64,000 bases of DNA from the NCBI RefSeq assembly GCF_017377855.1, contig NZ_JAFREP010000007.1, positions 62,001-126,000 on the forward strand, written 5' to 3'. The position numbers and the translations under genes were made by a program. Positions 57,449 through 64,000 of this stretch are shown here, piece by piece (positions within the stretch are counted from its first letter, which is position 1; the number at the start of each line of letters is the position of its first letter). The DNA comes from Acanthopleuribacter pedis (GTDB lineage: Bacteria; Acidobacteriota; Holophagae; Acanthopleuribacterales; Acanthopleuribacteraceae). The notes under the pieces were generated by a model, which was not told where the DNA came from, searched no databases, and saw nothing but the letters and a program-made list of their open reading frames with translations.

Positions 57449-58210
57449 GGGACACCCACCTTTTCACCCTCCATCAAATTTAGGACACCCACCTTTTCAC
57501 AGCCCAATTTAGGACACCCACCTTTTCCTCTATTCGTTTCGGACCCACGTTCTACCTGCCCAATGAAGGACACCCTCCTTTCGGCAACCCAATCGAGGAC
57601 ACCCACTCTTTGGCGCCCCAATCGAGGACACCCACTCTTTGGCGCCCCAATCGAGGACACCCACTCTTTGGCGCCCCAATCGAGGACACCCACCTTTCTG
57701 ATTTCCAAGCTGGGGATTCAAGTAGGTGGGTGTCCAACAAGTGAGTAGGTGGGTGTCCAATAATTGGGTACCTATGGGTTACAGATTCACTCACCCATTC
57801 TTTCGCGTCTCATACAGAGTTCCGGCGATCGAAAACCCAAGCAGAGGTAAAGACGGTGGGTGTCCCACTTTGCCCTGCCGATTTGGTGGGTGTCCCAATT
57901 TGCCATTTGCCCTGCCGATTTGGTGGGTGTCCCACTTTGCCCTGCCGATTTGGTGGGTGTCCCAATTTGCCACTGCCGATTTGGTGGGTGTCCCAATTTG
58001 CCATTTGCCCTGCCGATTTGGTGGGTGTCCCAATTTGCCGGGTGCCAACTGGGATTTGGTGGGTGTCCATAACTGGGACTGGCGAAAAAGGTGGGTGTCC
58101 GAAATTGGAATAACTGGGACTGGCGAAAAAGGTGGGTGTCCGAAATTGGAAAAAAGGTGGGTGTCCGAAATTGGAATAACTGGGACTGGCGAAAAAGGTG
58201 GGTGTCCGAA
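57449..58210. repeat. GGACACCCACC array R7 (plus block then minus block)
   Basis: The first block (57449-57700) has plus-orientation cores, including three tandem units of about 30 bp with CTCTTTGGCGCCCCAATCG linkers. From 57723 the cores switch to minus orientation (GGTGGGTGTCC). These first use the same CCTGCCGATTTGGTGGG-type linkers as R1, and later AACTGGGACTGGCGAAAAA linkers. The array contains the right arm of the 79-bp long-range inverted repeat. It lies between arcA and mraZ. Confidence 0.92.
57776..57854 (-). repeat. Right arm of the perfect 79-bp long-range inverted repeat
   Basis: Reverse complement of 14471-14549, identical over 79 bases. Flanking similarity (AGTAGGTGGGTGTCCAA and TTTCTGATTTCCAAGC) extends the homologous tract to about 150 bases with one visible mismatch and a small insertion. 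Confidence 0.95.
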
Positions 58211-58774
58211 ATTGGATGTCCTGAATTGGGTCTGAATTGGGGTGGGGGCGGTTTTTTTCTTTTCTGGACGTTGGGGATGGTTGATCGTGGTTTGGTCCAC
58301 TTTGGTCCACCTTGAAGGTCCACTTTGGTCCACTTGGTTGTCCGAATGGGGGATTTTTGAGGCTGTGCCAATCCTTGATTTGGTTATCCGCCGTTTGCTT
58401 TATCTTGGGTTGGGGGCTTAGTGGGTACCTATATATAGTTGCTTTTTGTTTTTTTTGGCTGCTTGTGGTATGAATAGTTGATAAAGCCAATCCTTTAGGG
58501 TTCTTGAAAAAATTAAAAAAGAGCTTGTTTGTAAGTTCTTTAAAATGAAGTAGGTGTGTTTGGGTTGAGCGCCGGTTGAGCGCCGGTTGAGCGCCCTCGA
58601 TTTGCGCTAGATCTAACATTTACTGGGGTTTATGTGATGAAAATCGCGACGTGGGAGGTGGTGGACTAAAGCGGACTGGTTTTGTTGACCTAGTGGACTG
58701 GGGTGGACTAGAATGGACTGCACGGGATAATTCGGATATCGTCTCTTCCGAAAGACCATCCTCGGTTGGGTTCT
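58211..58774 (+). promoter_or_regulatory. mraZ upstream region: two clusters of 10-bp-phased GGAC boxes and an 11-bp triplet
   Basis: This holds the dcw promoter. Near mraZ, TGGAC boxes start at 58694, 58704 and 58714 (exact 10-bp period), with TGGAC 58662 and CGGAC 58672 also 10 bp apart. About 350 bases further up, the inverse form GTCCA occurs at 58295, 58305, 58318 and 58328, again in 10-bp pairs. E. coli MraZ binds TGGGN boxes spaced 10 bp upstream of its own gene, so a MraZ operator is the natural reading. Between the clusters, GGTTGAGCGCC is repeated three times in tandem (58563-58595), followed by AT-rich DNA nearby. Confidence 0.65.
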
Positions 58775-59215
58775 ATGGCTACCCGGTTGCGGGGGCATGC
58801 TGAAGCGCGAATCGATGAGAAGGGCCGCCTCAAAATGCCTTCTGTCTTCAAAAAAAACTTGGAAAGTACCTATGGCAGTACCCTGTTTGTCACCGCCCTG
58901 ACGGACGAGTACCTCCAGATCTATCCGATCCAGGTTTGGGAAGAAATCGAAGCGCGCGTCAACGCGCTGGGAGCCATGCATCCGCTAAAACGAAAGTTCC
59001 TAACGCGGGCCAACCGCTGTGGTGCCGAGGTGGAAATGGACAGCCAGGGACGCGTTTCGATTAAAACCAACCAACGCAGCCAGGTGGGGATTCTTCAAGA
59101 TGTGGTCCTCATTGGTTGTACCGACCACATCGAGCTTTGGCCAGGGGAAGCCGTGTCCGAACTCGATGGTCAAGACGATTTCTCCGCGGAAGATTTCATG
59201 ACGTTGGGAATCTAA
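58775..59215 (+). CDS. mraZ: MraZ, dcw-cluster transcriptional regulator
   Basis: A 146-residue AbrB/MraZ-fold protein with two SpoVT-AbrB-like halves. It has RGHAEARIDEKGRLKMPSVF in the first half and EVEMDSQGRVSI in the second. MraZ forms ring-shaped oligomers and represses its own operon by binding phased promoter boxes, which fits the TGGAC boxes just upstream. ATG 58775 is preferred over TTG 58766 because it fits the family start. It is the first gene of mraZ-rsmH-ftsL-ftsI-murE. Confidence 0.95.
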   Translation: MATRLRGHAEARIDEKGRLKMPSVFKKNLESTYGSTLFVTALTDEYLQIYPIQVWEEIEARVNALGAMHPLKRKFLTRANRCGAEVEMDSQGRVSIKTNQRSQVGILQDVVLIGCTDHIELWPGEAVSELDGQDDFSAEDFMTLGI

Positions 59216-59477
59216 GCGGCCCGCCCGAAATCGGAGGCGTGGTGCCGCCGTTCAAGGCATGAACCCAGGCAAAACGACCCTTGCAGGGACGGGTTGCCGC
59301 AACGAGATCGGGCCCCGGGGCGGAACAACGCCTTACGCCGAACCGGAAAAGCCCGCGACGACCGCAAAACACGCCGCCCGTGTTGATGCGGTTTTGTCGT
59401 CTCCAGTCCACGCTCGCGCGGGACGCCTTGCGCCGGTCCCGACCGACGCTTGCCACACCAGACGGGGTAAGCAGAAA
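59216..59477 (+). other. Long mraZ-rsmH spacer
   Basis: About 260 bases with no family-like protein, whereas in many bacteria rsmH follows mraZ closely. The rsmH frame is open back to 59259, so an N-terminal extension is formally possible but has no similarity. GC-rich pieces such as GGTTGCCGCAACGAG and GGGCCCCGGGGC could fold into a leader RNA. Confidence 0.4.
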
Positions 59478-60383
59478 GTGGTTCAACATATACCTGTTTT
59501 ACTAAATCAAACCTTAGAAGGCCTGGCGATTAAGCCGGACGGCCGCTATTGGGACGGCACTTTTGGCGGTGGCGGTCACTCGGGCGAGATATTGTCGCGA
59601 CTGAACAACGACGGTCGCCTGCTTGCCACGGATCGCGATGCGGTGGCGGAAGAACGCGCCGGCCGGTTCAGTGAAGATGCGCGCTTTTCCTTTCAACGCG
59701 GCACGATTCAGGTGATGACGGAAGAAGTCGCGGCGCCCCTGGACGGATTTTTATGGGATCTAGGCACCTCGATGATGCAACTCAAAGACCCGGAGCGTGG
59801 GTTCAGTTTTAAAGACGACGGCCCGCTCGACATGCGTATGGACCGCCGCCAAGAAACAACAGCGGCCGATTTGGTGAACGAAATGCTCGAGGAAGACCTG
59901 GCCAACCTTATATATAAGTACGGTGAAGACCGACTTTCGCGCCGCATCGCACGGCAGGTGGTGATGGCGCGGCAGCAGACACGAATTGAAACGACGCGCG
60001 AACTTGCGGAATGCTGCAAACGCGCTTATCCCAAAAAGCATCACCGTATCGACCCGGCCACGCGTACGTTCCAGGCGCTGCGCATCGCGGTGAATGATGA
60101 ATTGGATCAAGTCAGCGATCCGCTGCCCAAGGCGGTGGCCAAACTCGGCGTCGGTGGACGCGCGGTGATTATTAGTTTCCACAGCTTGGAAGACCGAATC
60201 GTTAAACATTGTTTCCGCGAGCTGGCCGCCAACGGCCCCTATCGCATTGTGACCAAAAAACCGCTTGTCGCCGACGAACAGGAAGCACGAGAAAATCCTG
60301 CCTCGCGCAGCGCCAAATTGCGCGTTCTCGAACGTATGCCGGACGGCTGGACTGCCAAAAGAAAAGGAGGCCGCTATGAGTAA
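59478..60383 (+). CDS. rsmH: 16S rRNA m4C1402 methyltransferase
   Basis: A 301-residue SAM-dependent methyltransferase (RsmH/MraW) acting on 16S rRNA C1402. It has VQHIPVLLNQTLEGL at the start, the SAM motif DGTFGGGGHS, ATDRDAVA, LWDLGTSMMQL (family norm DLG.SS.QLD), ERGFSF then GPLDMRMD, and a C-terminal RVLERM. Start GTG 59478 gives the usual length; a purine-rich but weak ribosome-binding site precedes it. The stop overlaps the ftsL start by 8 bases, indicating translational coupling. Confidence 0.95.
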   Translation: MVQHIPVLLNQTLEGLAIKPDGRYWDGTFGGGGHSGEILSRLNNDGRLLATDRDAVAEERAGRFSEDARFSFQRGTIQVMTEEVAAPLDGFLWDLGTSMMQLKDPERGFSFKDDGPLDMRMDRRQETTAADLVNEMLEEDLANLIYKYGEDRLSRRIARQVVMARQQTRIETTRELAECCKRAYPKKHHRIDPATRTFQALRIAVNDELDQVSDPLPKAVAKLGVGGRAVIISFHSLEDRIVKHCFRELAANGPYRIVTKKPLVADEQEARENPASRSAKLRVLERMPDGWTAKRKGGRYE

Positions 60384-60792
60384 AGCATCTCAAGACTCGA
60401 TTCCTTTCGCACGTGCGGATCGCAAGGTGGCGCCGACACGCCGACGCTCCTGGCAGATTTTGCAGTTCACGGCGGCGATGCTGTTACTGGTCTGCTGCAT
60501 GATGTTTGTGGTTTACAAACGCAGCAACGTGGTGGATTTGGGTTACAGCATTTCGGAGTTGCGGCGCGAAAACGCGGAGCTCAAACAGGAGCAAATTCGC
60601 CTGCTTGGCGAAAAGGCCCGCCTGGAGCGTCCCGGCCGCATCCTTAAGAAAGCATTGGATATGGGCCTGCGCCCGGTACCCGCGGGACAGCGGTTTGAGG
60701 TGGTATTCCTCAACCAACCCTCGGCGCCGCGGCCGGAGCCTTCCCCGGAAGAACTGGACCAACTGGTAGCGAAAATCGAAACGGAACCCTGA
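60376..60792 (+). CDS. ftsL: FtsL-like cell division protein
   Basis: A 138-residue bitopic membrane protein: a basic cytoplasmic start (about 1-28), one TM segment (about 29-47, FTAAMLLLVCCMMFVVY), then a periplasmic coiled coil (about 50-90, ISELRRENAELKQEQIRLLG). This is the FtsL/DivIC layout. FtsL recruits FtsQ/B and activates the FtsWI septal synthase. The assignment rests on topology and position between rsmH and ftsI; sequence conservation in FtsL is always low. ATG 60376 has AGGAGG upstream and overlaps the end of rsmH. Confidence 0.82.
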   Translation: MSKASQDSIPFARADRKVAPTRRRSWQILQFTAAMLLLVCCMMFVVYKRSNVVDLGYSISELRRENAELKQEQIRLLGEKARLERPGRILKKALDMGLRPVPAGQRFEVVFLNQPSAPRPEPSPEELDQLVAKIETEP

Positions 60793-60796
60793 CCTT

Positions 60797-62764
60797 ATGA
60801 AAAAAAAAGACCGCACCTTTCCAATCAGGATGAACATTCTGCTTGTATGCCTCTTCGCATGGGGTGCGGTCATTGTCTATCGTTTGGTAGACCTGCAAAT
60901 TTTGCGTCACGAGGAAATGATTCAAAAAGCTGAAAATCTTCATCTTTTTGAAGAGTCGATTCCTGCGCGGCGCGGCGAAATTACCGATGCCCGCGGTCGT
61001 ATTCTCGCGATAAGTCAAAAAGAACCCTACATCTTTGCCGATCCCAAGCTGATCGAGGACGCCGAAGCGACGGCGGCCCAACTAGCGGAGGTATTGGGAC
61101 GGGACCGTCGTTGGGAGAAAAAGCAAGCGGCGGTGTTTGCCAACAAAAAGCGCCGTTTTTCCTATGTGGCGAAACGGACGGGCGAGGCCCAGGCACAGGC
61201 GGTTCGCGAGCTCAAGCTGAAGGGTGTTCACGTGCGTTACAAATCGTGGCGTACGTATCCCGGTGGCTGGTTGGCCTCGCATGTACTGGGTTTCATTTCC
61301 AGTGACGGCCGCACGAAGGAAGGGCTTGAGTCTCAGCTTGACGACGTGATGCGTGGGACACCGGGAAAACGCATTGTGATGCGGGACGGCCGCAAGCAAC
61401 GCATTACGCTGAGCGGGGAGGACCCGGTCCTGCAAGAGCCGGAAGACGGCGCGGGCGTCACGCTGACACTGGACGCCAACATCCAGTTTTTTGTGGAAAA
61501 CGCCTTGCGCCGCGCGTTGAAACAAACGCGTGCTAAAAACATTACGGCGATTGTGATGGACCCGCGCGACGGTCGTATTCTGGCGATGGCGAATGTGCCG
61601 GATTTCAACCCCAACCAATTCGGAAAATACAGCGCATTTGAGCGCAAGAACCGCGCGGTGGTCGACGTCTACGAACCCGCCTCGGCATTTAAAATTGTGA
61701 CGGCCGCGGTGGGTTTGGAAACGGGACGGGTGCGCTTGAACGAAGTCATCGATTGCGACAAAAAACGAGGCGGGATTCAGGTTTACGACAAATTCATCCG
61801 CGATCACAAACCATTTGGACGGCTGACGGTGGCCGAGATTTTGTGGCACAGTTCGAACGTCGGTTCGGTGAAAATCGCCCAGCGGGTGCCGGAAGAACAG
61901 TTTTACACCTACATCAAAAAGTTCGGCTTCGGCCAGGAGACCGCGATTGATTTGCCGGCCGAGTCGAGCGGGATTTTGCGACCCTTGCCGCGGTGGTCGA
62001 AGGTCTCCTCGTCGTTTTTGTCCTTGGGTCACGAAATTTCGGTAACCCCGCTACAAATGCTGCGGGCGGCCTCGGCGGTGGCGAACGAGGGTCGCATGGT
62101 GCATCCCTACATCGTGGAACGGGTGAGCTACCCGGACGGTACGGTGGTCTCCGGGCGGCCGAAAGCGGCACCGATTCAGGTGATTACACCGCGGACGGCG
62201 GCCAAGTTGGTGACGGCGTTGCGCGGGGTGGTAACGGACGGAACGGCCCAGGCGGCAGCGATTGAGGGGGTGTCGGTTTTCGGTAAAACGGGTACGGCGC
62301 AGCGGTTGCAGGGCTCGCGTTACTCGCGCAAAAGTTTCAACGCTTCATTCGTGGGGTTTTTTCCCGAGGAGCAACCGCGCTACGGTATGATGATCGTCGT
62401 TCACGATCCCAAGGGTCGCAAGAAACACGGTGGTGAGGTGGCGGCGCCGATTTTTGCCGAAATCGGCGAGCAAATCGCGGCGTACGACAAGTCGTTGTCG
62501 CCCCGCACCAGGCTGCCGGTTTACGTCGACACGCCGGATTGGATGGAACGGGCGACGATCCCGAGTGTCGCCGAAGGAACCATGCCCGACCTAAACGGGT
62601 TAGGCCTCCGCAATCTCATGTATCAATGTGGCTTACTCGGCCTTGAGGTAGAGATCGACGGTCGCGGCAAAGTGGTGGGCCAGTGGCCGACCGCGGGCGA
62701 GCCGATTCCCGAGGATCGCCGCTGTCAGGTCGTGATGGGCTCGGATGTTGCCAAGGTGCGCTAG
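60797..62764 (+). CDS. ftsI: Septal peptidoglycan transpeptidase FtsI (PBP3) with PASTA domain
   Basis: A 655-residue class B penicillin-binding protein: one N-terminal TM (about 12-30), a pedestal/dimerisation region with the IPARRGEITDARGRILA motif, and a transpeptidase domain with SxxK in EPASAFKIV, SxN in HSSNVG and the KTGT motif. A C-terminal PASTA domain (about 590-650, GTMPDLNGLGLRNL) is present; PASTA is common in Spo/FtsI variants of many phyla but absent from E. coli FtsI. It catalyses cross-linking of septal peptidoglycan with FtsW. ATG 60797 is 4 bases after the ftsL stop. Confidence 0.95.
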   Translation: MKKKDRTFPIRMNILLVCLFAWGAVIVYRLVDLQILRHEEMIQKAENLHLFEESIPARRGEITDARGRILAISQKEPYIFADPKLIEDAEATAAQLAEVLGRDRRWEKKQAAVFANKKRRFSYVAKRTGEAQAQAVRELKLKGVHVRYKSWRTYPGGWLASHVLGFISSDGRTKEGLESQLDDVMRGTPGKRIVMRDGRKQRITLSGEDPVLQEPEDGAGVTLTLDANIQFFVENALRRALKQTRAKNITAIVMDPRDGRILAMANVPDFNPNQFGKYSAFERKNRAVVDVYEPASAFKIVTAAVGLETGRVRLNEVIDCDKKRGGIQVYDKFIRDHKPFGRLTVAEILWHSSNVGSVKIAQRVPEEQFYTYIKKFGFGQETAIDLPAESSGILRPLPRWSKVSSSFLSLGHEISVTPLQMLRAASAVANEGRMVHPYIVERVSYPDGTVVSGRPKAAPIQVITPRTAAKLVTALRGVVTDGTAQAAAIEGVSVFGKTGTAQRLQGSRYSRKSFNASFVGFFPEEQPRYGMMIVVHDPKGRKKHGGEVAAPIFAEIGEQIAAYDKSLSPRTRLPVYVDTPDWMERATIPSVAEGTMPDLNGLGLRNLMYQCGLLGLEVEIDGRGKVVGQWPTAGEPIPEDRRCQVVMGSDVAKVR

Positions 62765-62806
62765 CCGAAACGTGGATGAGCAGGTGTTAGGAACGAAGGA
62801 AGACTT

Positions 62807-64000
62807 ATGAAGTTGCGCGATCTAATTGAGGGTGTCGGGACGTTGATGACCGAAAGCAGCGGCGACCTCAAGATTTCCCACATCACCCATGACAGCCGCA
62901 AGGTTCAGCACGGCAGCATGTTCGTCGCCCTGGAAGGGCGCAACCGTGACGGCCACCAGTACGTGGGCTGCGCGACCCAATTGGGCGCGGTGTGCATTTT
63001 GACGAACCAGCCGGAGAAAGTGCCCTTCAGTATTCCGATTTGCAAGGTAGACGACCCGCGCAAAGCGATGGCCCTGTTGGCACGGCGCCTCAACAGGTAC
63101 CCGGACCAACAACTCAAGGTTGTGGGTGTGACGGGGACCAACGGCAAAACCACCACGACCTATTTGGTGGCCGGCATCTTGCGCAAATTAGGGGTGACGG
63201 GGCGCATCGGCACGCTTAGTTACTTCAACGGAACCTCGGAGGAGCGCGCGACCCACACGACGCCGGAGTCCTCGGCTTTTTACCAAACCCTGGGTGAAAT
63301 GGCGTTAAACAAGTGCCGTTATGCGGCGGTGGAGGTTAGCTCCCACGGCTTGATGTACGACCGTGTCTTGGGTCTTGAACTGCAATACGCCATTTTTACC
63401 AACCTCAGCCGCGACCACCTCGATTTCCACGGCAATATGGAATCCTATTTCCAAGCCAAACACCGCATTTTCTCCCTGCTCCGCAAGGGGGGTACGGCGA
63501 TCATTAATTGGGATGATCCCTACGCCAAACGCATCGTGGTTCCAGAAGGCCGTGAAACCATTCGCTACGGTCTTACGGAGGACGCGGACCTGCGTTTTGA
63601 GGTGGTGTCGCTGGGGATCAAAGGCGCCGAGTTCGACATTTTCTTCCGCGGTGAATCGGCCCGTTTCCGCATTCCCTTGATGGGCCTTCACAACATTTAC
63701 AACTATTGCTGTGCGCTGGCGGTGGCGATGGGCGAAGGGATCAGTTTGGCCGAGGCGGCTGCTTCGACCAGCGAGATTCGCGCGGTGCCGGGTCGCTTGG
63801 AGTTGATGGATTGCGGCCAGCCGTTTGGGGTGGCCGTCGACTTTGCCCACACGCCGGATGCCCTCAAAAGCGTGCTCTCGGCTTGCGCGGAAACCAACCC
63901 CAATCGACTAATCACGGTATTTGGCGCGGGCGGCGACCGCGACCATAGCAAACGGCCTGAAATGGGTGCCGTCGCCGGGCGTTACTCCGACCTTGTGATT
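62807..64000 (+). CDS. murE: UDP-MurNAc-tripeptide ligase MurE (3' partial)
   Basis: The first 398 residues of a Mur ligase; the frame is open to the right edge. The N-terminal domain starts MKLRDLI and contains ITHDSRKVQHGSMFVAL. The central ATPase has GVTGTNGKTTTT, then HTTPESSAF, EVSSHGL and FTNLSRDHLDFHGNME. The C-terminal domain begins with GRLELMDCG, VDFAHTPDALKSVL and GAGGDRDHSKRPEMG. MurE adds the third stem residue (meso-diaminopimelate or L-lysine) to UDP-MurNAc-L-Ala-D-Glu. The diagnostic DNPR-type specificity motif lies outside the window. ATG 62807 has AAGGA upstream. Confidence 0.96.
   Translation, partial: MKLRDLIEGVGTLMTESSGDLKISHITHDSRKVQHGSMFVALEGRNRDGHQYVGCATQLGAVCILTNQPEKVPFSIPICKVDDPRKAMALLARRLNRYPDQQLKVVGVTGTNGKTTTTYLVAGILRKLGVTGRIGTLSYFNGTSEERATHTTPESSAFYQTLGEMALNKCRYAAVEVSSHGLMYDRVLGLELQYAIFTNLSRDHLDFHGNMESYFQAKHRIFSLLRKGGTAIINWDDPYAKRIVVPEGRETIRYGLTEDADLRFEVVSLGIKGAEFDIFFRGESARFRIPLMGLHNIYNYCCALAVAMGEGISLAEAAASTSEIRAVPGRLELMDCGQPFGVAVDFAHTPDALKSVLSACAETNPNRLITVFGAGGDRDHSKRPEMGAVAGRYSDLVI

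Noticed and set aside
57530..58371. Coding frames across array R7
   Set aside because: Same reason as for R1: translated repeats with overlapping open frames on both strands.
59216..59477. RNase P RNA or tmRNA in the mraZ-rsmH spacer
   Set aside because: I looked for the conserved RNase P core and a tRNA-like end and saw neither.

Overview
The window is 64 kb of GC-rich chromosome from a Gram-negative (two-membrane) bacterium. Evidence for two membranes is a fused LptF/LptG lipopolysaccharide-export permease, a LolA-like secreted protein and an RND/MMPL exporter. It also carries a division and cell-wall (dcw) cluster in the order mraZ-rsmH-ftsL-ftsI-murE, a very large NRPS/PKS, many TTG starts, and repeat-rich intergenic DNA. 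A marine Acidobacteriota lineage such as the Acanthopleuribacter/Sulfidibacter group would fit, but no rRNA or phylogenetic marker is present, so this is only a guess.

Layout. 1-9 kb: the end of an MnmC-like FAD oxidoreductase, a GAF-PAS-GGDEF-EAL protein, a 1.3 kb repeat array, a YegS-type lipid kinase, a small unknown ORF, and a LysR regulator divergent from a tandem antibiotic-biosynthesis-monooxygenase (ABM)-like protein. 9-23 kb: an SF1 helicase with a nuclease-like tail, a GST-like protein, a secreted alpha/beta hydrolase, carbamate kinase, an RND exporter, a Fur-family regulator, an SDR, an M50-like membrane protease, a Dbr1-like metallophosphoesterase and an aldo/keto reductase. 23.5-43 kb: two co-directional genes for a C-A-T / C-A-MT-T / C-A-T / KS-AT-KR-T // C-A-T-TE assembly line. 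This predicts an N-acylated, N-methylated peptide-polyketide of four residues plus one ketide. The first two residues are tentatively Thr and N-methyl-Val. No dedicated tailoring, transport or regulatory genes lie beside it. 43.9-57 kb: the LptFG fusion, a secreted protein of unknown function, a RAYT-like Y1 transposase, a WD40 protein, a 1283-residue PKD/PPC surface protein, a LolA-like secreted protein and arginine deiminase. 58.7-64 kb: the start of the dcw cluster, running off the right edge inside murE.

The least explained content is the repeat DNA. (1) A GGACACCCACC core recurs in seven strictly intergenic arrays (about 3.8-5.0, 7.1-7.3, 13.3-13.5, 14.5-14.7, 43.1-43.5, 48.4-48.7 and 57.4-58.2 kb), in both orientations and with a limited set of linker cassettes. 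(2) MITE-like family 1 has terminal inverted repeats of the type CCCGCATTTCTCACAAGG. It occurs at about 9.2, 23.0 and 43.7 kb, and the last two copies bracket the NRPS/PKS genes. (3) MITE-like family 2 (about 160 bp, ends CCTAAGAAGCGCGATAA) occurs at about 6.7, 13.1 and 46.3 kb. (4) A perfect 79-bp inverted repeat links 14.5 kb to 57.8 kb. A single RAYT-like HUH transposase beside one array is a candidate for handling some of these elements. Elements of both MITE families abut coding regions and supply stop codons or possible promoter DNA.

Upstream of mraZ, GGAC boxes at 10-bp spacing look like a MraZ autoregulatory operator.
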